Source: Burkholderia ubonensis subsp. mesacidophila (GTDB taxonomy: Bacteria > Pseudomonadota > Gammaproteobacteria > Burkholderiales > Burkholderiaceae). Taken from it: a DNA stretch of 64,000 nucleotides. The first letter of the stretch is position 1. The number at the start of each line of letters is the position of its first letter. The stretch is from the NCBI RefSeq assembly GCF_002097715.1, contig NZ_CP020738.1, forward strand, positions 1,922,001 through 1,986,000, in the 5' to 3' direction. Of the stretch, positions 35,778 to 44,546 are shown piece by piece. The notes below the pieces were generated by a model that saw only the letters and a program-made list of their open reading frames with translations, ran no database searches and was not told where the DNA came from. The position numbers and the translations under genes were made by a program.

Positions 35778-36698
35778 ATGTCCTCCTTCGCCCCGCCGCG
35801 CCTGTACGGGATGCCCGAACGCAGCGACCGGCTCGATTTCTACATCCGCGACCAGGCGTCGCGCCAGGCGATCACCGAGCCGCACCGGCACGCGTACTTC
35901 CAGGTCCAGTTCAACCTCGGCGGCGACACCGAGCAGCGCATCGGCGGCGTCACGCGGCCGTTTCCGCGCGGCGCGCTCGCGTTCGTGCTGCCGTACCGCG
36001 AGCACCTGATTCCGCATCCGGGAGGCGCGCACTTCATCGTGATCAACTTCAGCCAGGCGTTCCTGCGCGCCGATCTCGACGTCGATCCGCTCGACCTCGA
36101 GGACGTGCCCGCGCACCGCTTTCCCGAGCTGACGCCGTTCCGCTTCCAGGAGCATCTGGATTTCATCCTGACCGGCGACACGTTCGAGGAGGCGCGCCGT
36201 CTCGCGCTGTGCATGATCGACGCCGACCGCGTCCGCACGTTCGGCTCGACGACGCTCTTGCGCGGCTATCTGCTGCAGCTGATCGGGCTCGTCTGCACGC
36301 AGTACGCCGGCGCGCTCGACAAGCTCGCGCAGCGCGGCGCGCACCGCGCGGGCCGGCGCGACGCGCTCGCGCGCGTGCTGCGCCACGTGCGCGCGAACCT
36401 GACCCGCGAAGACCTGACCCTCGCCGCCACCGCCGAGGCCGCGTTCCTGTCGCCGAACTATCTCGCGCACCTGGTCCGCAAGGAGACCGGCAGCACGTTC
36501 ACCGATCTCGTGACCGAGCGCCGCATCGCGCTCGCGCAGTCGCTGCTCGCGCACACCAGCCGGCGCATCGCCGAGATCGCGCGCGCGGTCGGCTTCCGCG
36601 ACGAGGGGTATTTCGCGCGGCGGTTCCGCGCGCGGGTCGGCGTGTCGCCGAAGGCGTATCGCGATGCGAACGCCGCACTGCCGGACGGCGACGCGTAG
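35778..36698 (+). CDS. AraC-family transcription regulator
   Basis: The 306-residue protein has an N-terminal cupin-like sensing region (EPHRHAYFQVQFNLGGDTEQ) and a C-terminal AraC DNA-binding domain with two helix-turn-helix units: LTLAATAEAAFLSPNYLAHL and RRIAEIARAVGFRDEGYFAR, then RFRARVGVSPKAYR. The 14-residue ending after the second unit is short. The gene is followed 124 bases later by a FAH-family hydrolase gene on the same strand, which it may control. Confidence 0.88.
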   Translation: MSSFAPPRLYGMPERSDRLDFYIRDQASRQAITEPHRHAYFQVQFNLGGDTEQRIGGVTRPFPRGALAFVLPYREHLIPHPGGAHFIVINFSQAFLRADLDVDPLDLEDVPAHRFPELTPFRFQEHLDFILTGDTFEEARRLALCMIDADRVRTFGSTTLLRGYLLQLIGLVCTQYAGALDKLAQRGAHRAGRRDALARVLRHVRANLTREDLTLAATAEAAFLSPNYLAHLVRKETGSTFTDLVTERRIALAQSLLAHTSRRIAEIARAVGFRDEGYFARRFRARVGVSPKAYRDANAALPDGDA

Positions 36699-36822
36699 TT
36701 TTGTCCCGGAAATACGCAGTTGCGTAGCATCCGGCGCAACGCGCGTCGAGTATCGTTCATGCATACCGGCCGCCGCGCAATGCGCGCGCCGGCTGCATCT
36801 TCAACCCGAACGAGGCCACCCG

Positions 36823-37521
36823 ATGTCCGAATACGTCATCGACGCTCCCGAGCGTCCTTCCGTCGCAGTCGACCAGTCGTCCGCGCGCTTTGCGCTGCGC
36901 CGCGTGTTCTGCGTCGGCCGCAACTACGCCGAGCACGCGCGCGAGATGGGCGCCGATCCGACCCGCGAGCCGCCGTTCTTCTTCATGAAGCCGGCCGATG
37001 CGATCGTGCCGGCGGCCGGCGCCGTCCCGTATCCGCCGCTGACGAGCGACCTGCACCACGAAATCGAGCTCGTGGTCGCGATCGGCCGAGGCGGACGCGC
37101 GATCGACCCGGCCGACGCGCTGTCGCACGTGTGGGGCTACGGCGTCGGCGTCGACCTGACGCGCCGCGACCTGCAGGCCGAAGCGAAGAAGCTCAGCCGG
37201 CCGTGGGACTGGGCGAAGGCCTTCGACGCGGCGGGCCCGGTGACCGCGCTGCGGCCGGCCACCGCGACCGGTCATCCGGCGGCGGGCCGCATCTGGCTGG
37301 CGGTCAACGGCGAAACCCGGCAGCAAGGCGACCTCGCCGACATGATCTGGCCGGTGCAGGACATCATCGCGGCGGTGTCGCGCTCGGTCGAGCTGAAGGC
37401 GGGTGACCTGATCCTCACCGGCACGCCGGCGGGCGTCGGCGCGCTGCAGCCGGGCGACCGCGTGACCGGCGGGGTCGATGGGGTGGCGCAGTTCGAGTTC
37501 GTGGTGGGGACGAAGGCGTAA
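36823..37521 (+). CDS. FAH-family hydrolase, fumarylpyruvate hydrolase-like
   Basis: The 232-residue protein is a fumarylacetoacetase-fold enzyme. It has VFCVGRNYAEHAREMG at the N-terminus, the metal-binding pair in LHHEIELVVAIG, YGVGVDLTRRDLQAEAKK, and the closing DLILTGTPAGVGALQPGD. The closest described activity is fumarylpyruvate hydrolysis at the end of the gentisate pathway, but no gentisate dioxygenase gene is near, so substrate is open. The start at 36823 gives the usual length; upstream codons are not conserved. Confidence 0.82.
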   Translation: MSEYVIDAPERPSVAVDQSSARFALRRVFCVGRNYAEHAREMGADPTREPPFFFMKPADAIVPAAGAVPYPPLTSDLHHEIELVVAIGRGGRAIDPADALSHVWGYGVGVDLTRRDLQAEAKKLSRPWDWAKAFDAAGPVTALRPATATGHPAAGRIWLAVNGETRQQGDLADMIWPVQDIIAAVSRSVELKAGDLILTGTPAGVGALQPGDRVTGGVDGVAQFEFVVGTKA

Positions 37522-37599
37522 GCGCAACGTTCGCCGATGCGCCCGCTTGGATCCGGACCGAAACCAGCCGACCCGAGCGGGCGTGCGAATCGGCATCAA

Positions 37600-38799
37600 T
37601 CATCGCAGGCCATCGCGCGCATCCAGTGAGCGCGCGTACGCCGCCGCCAGCAGCGCGAGCGTGGACGACGCCAGCATCATGCCGAGCGACGCATAATCCG
37701 CATTGCCGTCGGTCAGCACTGCGCCCGTCACCGACGACAGCGCGGCGCCGCCCGCGATGGTCATCGCGCCGGCGAGGCCGGAAGCACTTCCCGCGAGGTC
37801 GGGCCGCACCGACAGCACGCCGGCATGGGCGCACGGATTCGTCAGACCGTTGCCCACGCCGACCAGCAGGCACGGCCCGAACAACGCGAAGACGTGCCGG
37901 ACGCCGCAGAAGTACAGTGCGAGACCGATCAGCGGGCCGGCACACGCGATGATGCGCCCCGTGACGATGATCGTCGCGCTCGAGCAGCGCCCCGCGTACC
38001 GGCCGGACAGAAAACTGCCGAACATGAATCCGGCCGTGACGCTCCCCATGTAGAAGCCGATCGTCGCCGGCGGGATGCCGAATACCGCTTTCGCGGCCAG
38101 CGGCGCACCGGCCAGGAACGCATAGAAGGTGCCCGTCGAGAACGCCATGCACGACGCATAGGCCCAGAAGCGCCGTGCGCGAAGCAGCGCCGGATACGCA
38201 CGGACTTGCCGCCTCAACGTGTCCGACGGATTCAAGTTGGTCTCGCGGAGGTCGCGCCAGCACCACGCGAACAGCGCGGCGCCGGCTACCGCGAGAAACC
38301 AGAAGCTCGCGCGCCAGCCGCACGCTTCGTCCAGCGCGCCGCCCACCATGGGACCGAGCATCGGGGCGATCGCCGCCGCCATCGCGGCATAGCCGATCCG
38401 GCTCGCCGCCCGCTCCTTGCCCGCCGTGTCCCGGATCACGGCCATCGAGATCGGATAGCCCGACGTAATGCCCGCCTGAAGCACCCGGCAAGCCAGGAAA
38501 ATCCGGACGTCGGTGGCCAGCGCGCAGCCGACCGACCCGACGACGAAGACCGCAAGGCCGGCCAGCACGATCGGCCGCCGTCCAAAGCGGTCCGACAGCG
38601 GCCCCATGACCAGTTCGAGCGTTGCGGCGACGGCCGCGTATCCCGCGAGCGACAGGCTGACGAGCGCGTAGTCGGTAGCGAACGTGCGCGCGATGTTCGG
38701 CAGCGATGGCAGGAACAGGCTCACGGGCAGCACCGATACCGCGCACAGCAGGATCAGCGTGACGAGCTTGGGTGGCGAGGATTCGGGAGTCGTCGGCAT
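37600..38799 (-). CDS. MFS efflux transporter, Bcr/CflA type
   Basis: The 399-residue protein has 12 helices. Its first helix pair LPVSLFLPSLPNIARTFATD and the loop GPLSDRFGRRPIVLAGLAVF are typical of the Bcr/CflA multidrug group, followed by RVLQAGITSGYPISMAVIRD. It is expected to export a drug or metabolite by proton antiport. The gene is preceded by a promoter, a 16-codon reading frame and a strong terminator (see separate entries), which suggests control by attenuation. The substrate cannot be told. Confidence 0.88.
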   Translation of the reverse strand: MPTTPESSPPKLVTLILLCAVSVLPVSLFLPSLPNIARTFATDYALVSLSLAGYAAVAATLELVMGPLSDRFGRRPIVLAGLAVFVVGSVGCALATDVRIFLACRVLQAGITSGYPISMAVIRDTAGKERAASRIGYAAMAAAIAPMLGPMVGGALDEACGWRASFWFLAVAGAALFAWCWRDLRETNLNPSDTLRRQVRAYPALLRARRFWAYASCMAFSTGTFYAFLAGAPLAAKAVFGIPPATIGFYMGSVTAGFMFGSFLSGRYAGRCSSATIIVTGRIIACAGPLIGLALYFCGVRHVFALFGPCLLVGVGNGLTNPCAHAGVLSVRPDLAGSASGLAGAMTIAGGAALSSVTGAVLTDGNADYASLGMMLASSTLALLAAAYARSLDARDGLR

Positions 38800-38828
38800 C
38801 GTCGATCGAAAGCAAGGTGGCTTCGGGC

Positions 38829-38857
38829 AAAAAAAAACCCCCGACTGAGTCGGGGGC
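38829..38857 (-). terminator. Strong terminator 30 bases before the MFS start
   Basis: On the minus strand CCCCCGACTCAGTCGGGGG (38856-38838) is followed by nine T. It lies between a short reading frame and the MFS ATG, where it would cut the leader RNA unless an alternative structure forms. Confidence 0.85.
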
Positions 38858-38881
38858 GCACGGGGTACCGGCCTGGTGCCG

Positions 38882-38932
38882 CTACCGGACCATGCGCCGA
38901 CTGCCTACTACGATGACAAGGGTCGCTCTCAT
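38882..38932 (-). CDS. Possible 16-aa leader peptide
   Basis: The frame ATG 38932 to TAG 38882 encodes MRATLVIVVGSRRMVR. It begins about 20 bases after the predicted transcript start and ends 25 bases before the terminator hairpin, the layout of a ribosome-controlled attenuator. The cluster LVIVV would be sensitive to branched-chain amino acid supply; drug-induced ribosome stalling is another option. No strong ribosome site is visible. This is inference from position. Confidence 0.45.
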   Translation of the reverse strand: MRATLVIVVGSRRMVR

Positions 38933-38960
38933 GTTTGAATGCTCGTGATCGTTTTGTCTG

Positions 38961-38990
38961 ATGTTAGGTGGGTGACGGCGACAGCGTCAA
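38961..38990 (-). promoter_or_regulatory. Candidate promoter for the leader/MFS unit
   Basis: TTGACG (38990-38985), 18 bases and TAACAT (38966-38961) on the minus strand resemble a sigma-70 promoter. The start would fall near 38954. Confidence 0.5.
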
Positions 38991-39065
38991 CATGGCCGGG
39001 TGGCGTCGCGTCAACCTGCGGCGGCGATGAAGCGCCAATTCAGCCGTCAACGCGTTCACCCGCCC

Positions 39066-40235
39066 TCATCCGAACCGCACGCAATAAACCGGCGGCAAAT
39101 GCGCGGAAATCAACCGCCAGCTTTCGCCGCCGTCATCGGATGTCCATAGCGCGCCGGTGGTCGATCCCATCGCCAGGCACGTGCCGGAGTCGTCCACCGC
39201 GAGCCCATGCCGATACACGAGGTCATAGGCCGGCGCCGGCGGCAATCCGTGCGAGAAACGCTCGAACGTGCGTCCGCTGTCGCGCGTGCGCGTGACGACG
39301 AACTGGCCGTTCACCGGAATCCGGCACGCGTCTTTCACGGCGGGCACGAACCAGGCGGTGTCCGGCTCGCGCGGGTGCACGGCGACCGCGAAGCCGAAGC
39401 TCGACGGCTGCGCCTCGATCCGCTGCCAGTGCGCCGCGCCGTCGGTCGAGCGGAAGATCGCGCAGTGATGCTGCGTCCACAGCACGTCCGGGTTGGCCAC
39501 GCATTGCACGACGCGGTGCGGGTCCTGCACGTTCGCATCGCCGCGCCGTTCCGGCGGCATGTAGTCGGCCTCCATGCCGTCGGCGCTCACGCGCCAGGTC
39601 GCGCCGCCGTCGTCGGTCTGCCAGACGCCGCCGCACGACACGCCGATCGACACGTGCCGGCTGTTGCGCGGATCGACCATCACGGAATGGATGCCCGGTG
39701 CGTCGTAGCCGCCGCCGAACCATTCGCGGCGCTCGGGGCGATCCCAGAGCGCGCGGTTGAGCGTCCACGTGTCGCCGCCGTCGTCGGAACGGAACAGCCC
39801 GCCGGGGATCGTGCCAGCCCACAGGACGCCGGGTTCGTCCGGGCCGCCGGTTTCGAGCGACCAGATTTGCTGGAGCGTCCAGGGAGGCGATGGCGGAACG
39901 GGGGCGGCGTTGCCGGTTGCGTTGTCCGCATCCGCATTTGCGTTCGTGCTCGCGTTCGCATTGCCATCGGTACGCGCTTCGTCGGGAGGCTGCGGCGGGT
40001 ACACGGGGACTGCGCACTCCTCCCAATCCGCCGCGCCCGCACGCCGGCGATGCAGCTTCACGCCGAAGTGGCCGAGATTGAGCGCCGCGTACAGCGATCC
40101 GTCGCGCGGATCAGGCAGCACCATGCTGACCGGCTCGCCGACGAAATGCGGGTCGCCGAGCGTCCAGCCGCCGTTGCCGTCGGCCTGTAGAACGAACAGA
40201 CCCTTGCGGGTCGCGACTAGCAATCGATCGTTCAT
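39066..40235 (-). CDS. Asp-box (BNR) repeat protein
   Basis: The 389-residue protein starts MNDRLLVATRKGLFVLQADG and contains several Asp-box turns: SDDGGDTWTL, TDDGGATWRV, STDGAAHWQR, TRDSGRTFER and SDDGGESWRL. It should form a beta-propeller like sialidase and VPS10-type proteins, but no sialidase active site is recognised and no signal peptide is present, so it is probably cytosolic. Residues about 90-115 form an Asn/Ala/Asp-rich low-complexity insert. It follows a MoaD/ThiS-like gene by 39 bases, a pairing that suggests joint function. Confidence 0.82.
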   Translation of the reverse strand: MNDRLLVATRKGLFVLQADGNGGWTLGDPHFVGEPVSMVLPDPRDGSLYAALNLGHFGVKLHRRRAGAADWEECAVPVYPPQPPDEARTDGNANASTNANADADNATGNAAPVPPSPPWTLQQIWSLETGGPDEPGVLWAGTIPGGLFRSDDGGDTWTLNRALWDRPERREWFGGGYDAPGIHSVMVDPRNSRHVSIGVSCGGVWQTDDGGATWRVSADGMEADYMPPERRGDANVQDPHRVVQCVANPDVLWTQHHCAIFRSTDGAAHWQRIEAQPSSFGFAVAVHPREPDTAWFVPAVKDACRIPVNGQFVVTRTRDSGRTFERFSHGLPPAPAYDLVYRHGLAVDDSGTCLAMGSTTGALWTSDDGGESWRLISAHLPPVYCVRFG

Positions 40236-40274
40236 TCCGTGTGCCTCTTCGTCTTCGGGTAACGATGGCTCCCT

Positions 40275-40544
40275 TTATCCGCCTGACAAAGCCTGTACGA
40301 CGTACACCCGGCTTTCTTCGCCGAGTGCATCGGACAAATGTTGTCGGTCGCGAATCCGCTGGCCGTCGACAAACACGGCAAGATGCGCTCGCAGCGAGCC
40401 CTGGTCGTCGAGGATGTAGCCGCGCAATCGCGGCTGCGCGGCGAAGACGGCTTCGAGCGCTGCGCCGAGCGTGCGCGCGTCGATCTCGCGCTCGGGCGTT
40501 GCGATGTGTCGCTGGATCGAGGCAGCGAAGAAGATGTGCGCCAT
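40275..40544 (-). CDS. MoaD/ThiS-like small sulfur-carrier protein
   Basis: The 89-residue protein from ATG 40544 (MAHIFFAASIQRHIATPERE) ends in LSGG. The C-terminal Gly-Gly is the activated tail of ubiquitin-fold sulfur carriers such as MoaD and ThiS. The central region (LRGYILDDQGSLRAHLAVFV, then DGQRIRDRQHLSDAL) fits the beta-grasp pattern. No E1-like activating gene is next to it. It is the first gene of a pair with the Asp-box protein. Its acceptor is unknown. Confidence 0.75.
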   Translation of the reverse strand: MAHIFFAASIQRHIATPEREIDARTLGAALEAVFAAQPRLRGYILDDQGSLRAHLAVFVDGQRIRDRQHLSDALGEESRVYVVQALSGG

Positions 40545-40766
40545 GACGGGAGAGCCGACGGGATGGCCGTGAAGGAACGGCCGGGTCCGTTGGTTCTGTA
40601 GTTTAGGTGATACGCCGCGCATGCTTTGGCGTATCGCAAACCATCATCAGTCGGTCGGTTGCGCGTCGGGTGCAGCCGGAGTCGGAAAGGCGACCTTGAC
40701 CATTGATCTGCGCGGTGCAATCAGGCGGTAACCGCTAGAATTGCGGTTTTAGCCCGGAATTCGCCA

Positions 40767-42212
40767 ATGTCTTTTGCCTCGCTCGGCCTGATCGATCCCT
40801 TGCTGCGCAATGTGCAGGACCTCAATTACCAGGCGCCTACGCCGGTGCAGGCCAAGGCGATTCCTGCCGTGCTCGGTGGCAAGGACGTCATGGCTGCCGC
40901 ACAAACCGGCACTGGCAAGACGGCGGGTTTTGCGCTGCCGCTGTTGCAACGGCTGGTGCAACACGGCCCGGCGGTGTCCAGCAACCGCGCGCGGGTTCTG
41001 GTGCTGGTGCCCACGCGTGAACTGGCTGAACAAGTGCTGCAAAGCTTTATCGCTTACGGTAAAGGCCTCGATTTGCGATTTCTGGCCGCCTACGGCGGCG
41101 TGAGCATCAACCCGCAGATGATGAAGTTGCGCAAAGGCGTGGATGTGCTCGTTGCCACGCCGGGCCGTTTGCTGGATCTCAATCGCCAGAACGCAGTGCA
41201 GTTTGATCAAGTACGAACGCTGGTGCTGGATGAAGCCGACCGCATGCTGGATCTGGGCTTTGCTCGCGAACTCGACGCCGTCTTTGCTGCCTTGCCCGCT
41301 CAGCGCCAGACCCTGCTGTTCTCTGCCACGTTTTCCGATGATATCCGCGCCATGGCGGCGGGCATTCTGCGCGGCCCGGTCAATATCAGCGTCAGCCCGC
41401 CCAATGCCACGGCCAGCAAGATCAAGCAGTGGGTGGTGCCGGTGGATAAGAGGAACAAGCCTGACCTCTTCATGCACCTTGTCGCCGAGAACAACTGGGA
41501 GCACGCGCTGGTGTTCGTCAAAACCCGCATTGGCGTGGATTACCTGGCGGCCATGCTGGATGACGCGGGCTATGCGGTCGACACCATCCACGGCGACAAA
41601 CCGCAACCCGCGCGCCTGCGTGCGCTGGAGCGCTTCAAGACGGGCGAAGTCAATATGCTGGTCGCCACCGATGTGGCTGCGCGCGGGCTGGATATCGACG
41701 ACCTGCCGCTGGTGATCAACGTTGATCTGCCGATCGTGGCGCAAGACTATGTGCACCGTATTGGCCGTACCGGCCGCGCAGGCGCCAGTGGTGTGGCGGT
41801 GTCCCTCGTGTGTGCCGATGAAGCACCGCAACTGGCCGCGATTGAAGCGCTGATCCGGCAAACGCTGCCCCGTGAAGAAGAGCCGGGTTTTGAAGCCGAA
41901 CACCGCGTGCCGCAAACCAGCGCGACGGGCCAGATCATCAAGAAACCCAAAAAACCCAAGAAGCCCAAAGTGCCGCCGGCTGCGACGGGCGCCAAGCAGG
42001 TGCTCGACAAAAAGCCCCGCCCGCAAAATGGCGAAAACAAGCGCAAGCCTGCGGCGCAGCGCGATGTGGCCGCGGGTAAAGGAACAAGCTTGTCCAGCGG
42101 TAGCCCATTCAGCGTGCAAAAGCCACGCAGCAAACCCGCCGGCAAGCCAGCTGCGGGTTCACGTAAGCCGGCGGGCAAACCCGCTGGTGGCCGCGGCAAA
42201 CGCCAACCCTGA
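40767..42212 (+). CDS. rhlE: DEAD-box RNA helicase, RhlE-like
   Basis: The 481-residue protein carries the DEAD-box motifs in order: Q motif with TPVQAKAIP, AQTGTGKT (45-52), PTRELAEQV, TPGRLLDL, DEAD in LVLDEADRMLD, FSATF, then ATDVAARGLD and HRIGRTGRAG. The C-terminal 95 residues are Lys/Pro/Gly-rich (KKPKKPKKPK and later SRKPAGKPAGG), a usual RNA-binding tail. Codon use is less G/C-biased than in the flanking genes, hinting at transfer from another betaproteobacterium. It unwinds RNA, for example in ribosome assembly or mRNA turnover. Confidence 0.92.
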   Translation: MSFASLGLIDPLLRNVQDLNYQAPTPVQAKAIPAVLGGKDVMAAAQTGTGKTAGFALPLLQRLVQHGPAVSSNRARVLVLVPTRELAEQVLQSFIAYGKGLDLRFLAAYGGVSINPQMMKLRKGVDVLVATPGRLLDLNRQNAVQFDQVRTLVLDEADRMLDLGFARELDAVFAALPAQRQTLLFSATFSDDIRAMAAGILRGPVNISVSPPNATASKIKQWVVPVDKRNKPDLFMHLVAENNWEHALVFVKTRIGVDYLAAMLDDAGYAVDTIHGDKPQPARLRALERFKTGEVNMLVATDVAARGLDIDDLPLVINVDLPIVAQDYVHRIGRTGRAGASGVAVSLVCADEAPQLAAIEALIRQTLPREEEPGFEAEHRVPQTSATGQIIKKPKKPKKPKVPPAATGAKQVLDKKPRPQNGENKRKPAAQRDVAAGKGTSLSSGSPFSVQKPRSKPAGKPAAGSRKPAGKPAGGRGKRQP

Positions 42213-42230
42213 TACTTGAGGTCATGGCCC

Positions 42231-43823
42231 TCACAACGCTGCTCTCAGCCATTCGGGCAGATTGGGGTTGGCCAGAATGCGTTGTCTGAACGTCGAGTCG
42301 TCTATCGACGTGATCGGATCGAGCTCCATGGGGTCGACATCACCAGGACCAATGGGTCGTACCCCTGTCACCAATTCGCGAGCATATTCCTCGTCCATTT
42401 CAAGCCGCACAAACAACGACTGACTCTCTGCGAACAAGGCCCGGTCGCCGGAGAATCGAGACGCGAGATCGGGCAGGTGCTCCAGCGAATAGCTCAGCGT
42501 CTTCGTGGCCTCCGCGAAACTCATGCTTGCGAGCGGATGAGTCGGGCTGACAGTTAAATCGAGAACCAGATCCTGACCGGCGACATGGACTTGCTCGACA
42601 CCGGCAGTCTGCGGATCGAGTATCGACGCGCGGCCGGCGCGTGGGCGGCCGCCAATAAGGACGGCCACGATATCCTTTTCCGTCGCGTTGATCAGATTCG
42701 CATACGGATCCTTGTCCAGCGTATCGACGATCAGCAGGTCGGCAACCTTTCCGGCAGCGATGCTCCCCAGCGCGCTTCCCCACCCGACCATGCTGGCGGA
42801 CCTCGACGTCACTGAACGGACCAGTTCCAAATCGCTGAAAATCGTTCCCTCTTGCTTGCTCACTGCCTTGGCAACCTTCAACTCCCCAAGCAGATTCTTG
42901 GTGCCACTCGGCGCCCAATCCGAGCCCAGCGCGAACGGCACGCCCGCTTCCTTGAAGGTTGCAATGTCCGTCGTCGCTCCATACAGCAGGAAATTGCTCA
43001 ATGGGGACCACACGAGGCCGCCGCTGGCGCGCATAACCTGAATCCGCGCTTTGTCGAGCGCGGTGCAATGGATGCCGATGAAGTTCTTCCCAATCAGCCA
43101 GCTTCCATCGGGACGCTCGAGGTAGTCGAAGACGCTGCGGGCATTCTCATCGGTTCCCTCCGATACGTGCATCAAAAACGCATGGCTTGGATCGGTCAGC
43201 ATCCGTCCGTATTTCTGCTCGGCTTCGGCTTGCGACCCGAAGTCGTTGATCTGATCCACGGCTGAAGGCCAGGCCGGATCGTCGGGAAGCTCGATGTTTC
43301 GCACGAGCCCCCGATACGACTCCACCGTCGCACTGGCCATCGTGCCCAGCGAAAGTCCCTGTGTCGTCGTGACGCCGCCAAGCAACGCGCGGCATTCGAC
43401 GAATCGAACCACGGCCTTTGCGTTCTCCGACGTTGGGTCGTGCGTCAGCAGTGCCGCGGGAGAGGAAACATGTCGCTTGTAATCGGCGGCGCTGCGCCAG
43501 ACCTGTCGATCAGGGAATCGGGTCGAGACGGACCAAAGGGGAATGGCGTTGTAGGCGGGGTGGTTGTGCAACTCGAACAAGCCGGGATAAATGGTCCCTC
43601 CCGTCTCAACGATCGGTGCACTCTCGAATGTTGCCGCGAGTGGCTGGTCTGCCGGACCGGTGTGCACGATCTTGTCGTCCTCGATCGCGACAACGCCATC
43701 CGGAATGACGGTCGCCGCATCGTCCATCGTGACAACCCGCCCTCGAAGAACCAGCCGCGCCGGCGTAATCGCCAATGCGCGGCGGAACCGGTCTTGACTT
43801 GTCTCAACGCGAAACCAAGCCAT
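42231..43823 (-). CDS. Amidohydrolase-superfamily enzyme
   Basis: The 530-residue protein has the metal-ligand pair H86-N-H88 in LFELHNHPAY, H219 and E222 in LMHVSEG, H252 in IGIHCTALD and D302 in ALGSDWAPSG. That is the ligand and catalytic order of deaminase/hydrolase-type amidohydrolases (imidazolonepropionase, cytosine deaminase and relatives). AGGTG precedes the ATG. A C-terminal extension after about 420 is not recognised. It is the last gene of a four-gene minus-strand unit, 83 bases after the 2OG-oxygenase gene. A hydrolase or deaminase acting on a small heterocycle or amide is likely; the substrate is unknown. Confidence 0.82.
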   Translation of the reverse strand: MAWFRVETSQDRFRRALAITPARLVLRGRVVTMDDAATVIPDGVVAIEDDKIVHTGPADQPLAATFESAPIVETGGTIYPGLFELHNHPAYNAIPLWSVSTRFPDRQVWRSAADYKRHVSSPAALLTHDPTSENAKAVVRFVECRALLGGVTTTQGLSLGTMASATVESYRGLVRNIELPDDPAWPSAVDQINDFGSQAEAEQKYGRMLTDPSHAFLMHVSEGTDENARSVFDYLERPDGSWLIGKNFIGIHCTALDKARIQVMRASGGLVWSPLSNFLLYGATTDIATFKEAGVPFALGSDWAPSGTKNLLGELKVAKAVSKQEGTIFSDLELVRSVTSRSASMVGWGSALGSIAAGKVADLLIVDTLDKDPYANLINATEKDIVAVLIGGRPRAGRASILDPQTAGVEQVHVAGQDLVLDLTVSPTHPLASMSFAEATKTLSYSLEHLPDLASRFSGDRALFAESQSLFVRLEMDEEYARELVTGVRPIGPGDVDPMELDPITSIDDSTFRQRILANPNLPEWLRAAL

Positions 43824-43906
43824 GTTTCACCTCATGTCATGCGTGCGTCCACCATTGTCGAGCGGTCAGTTGCACGGCCACCCCGGTCAATCAAACCGCG
43901 AGCGCA

Positions 43907-44527
43907 CTATGTCGCAACCGCCACGCGAGGCGTGGTCCGGCAGTCAGTGAGCACGGAGAATGCGGGAAAATCCGCCAGGCTGTCGTCAGCCAGGTTGTAT
44001 TGCTCGCAGACCACACTCATTCTCATACAGGAGGTCCGAAGCTCAGTGACGGTATGGACGAGATTTCCAAGGAAATGAATGATTTCGTTACGTTCGGGTT
44101 GCACGACGATTTCGCTTTCGCTGCCGACGTTCAAAACCAGGCTTCCTCCGACTGCATCGCGCGGAACGTCGACATATAAGATGCTGACGAGGTTCGGTAT
44201 CAGTCTGACATTCCCGTTTCCGATCAGCCGGCAATCGATGTGTGGATCGACTCGTGATGAGCCTTCCAGAATCAGGGGGTTGATATAGAAGGCATTGCAG
44301 GCCTCGAACAGTGCACAGTCAAGGAAAGGTCGCAGGTACGGAAAGCGATGCTCGACCATGTCGATCCACTCCCGACGGAATACGATCGAGAAGCCTTTGC
44401 TGTTGACGAACTCCTTGCCCAGCGGACTCGGCCCAAGATACTCGCTGTTCAGGATGCCCTCTTTGAGCCTGGAAAGTTCCGTTTCGGCAAGCACATGACT
44501 CGCTCTTGCAAAGCAACGCTTGAACAT
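43907..44527 (-). CDS. 2OG-Fe(II) oxygenase-like protein
   Basis: The 206-residue protein has H96-x-D98 in VDPHIDCR, a distal H158 in GNLVHTVTEL and R169 eleven residues later in MRMSVVCEQY. This is the HxD...H facial triad plus the 2-oxoglutarate-binding Arg on a double-stranded beta-helix. It would hydroxylate or desaturate a substrate with O2 and 2-oxoglutarate. It starts 19 bases after the diiron-protein gene with a GGGGAC ribosome site. No target can be named. GC content and codon use are low for the window. Confidence 0.72.
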   Translation of the reverse strand: MFKRCFARASHVLAETELSRLKEGILNSEYLGPSPLGKEFVNSKGFSIVFRREWIDMVEHRFPYLRPFLDCALFEACNAFYINPLILEGSSRVDPHIDCRLIGNGNVRLIPNLVSILYVDVPRDAVGGSLVLNVGSESEIVVQPERNEIIHFLGNLVHTVTELRTSCMRMSVVCEQYNLADDSLADFPAFSVLTDCRTTPRVAVAT

Positions 44528-44546
44528 TTTGTCGTCCCCGAACCGC

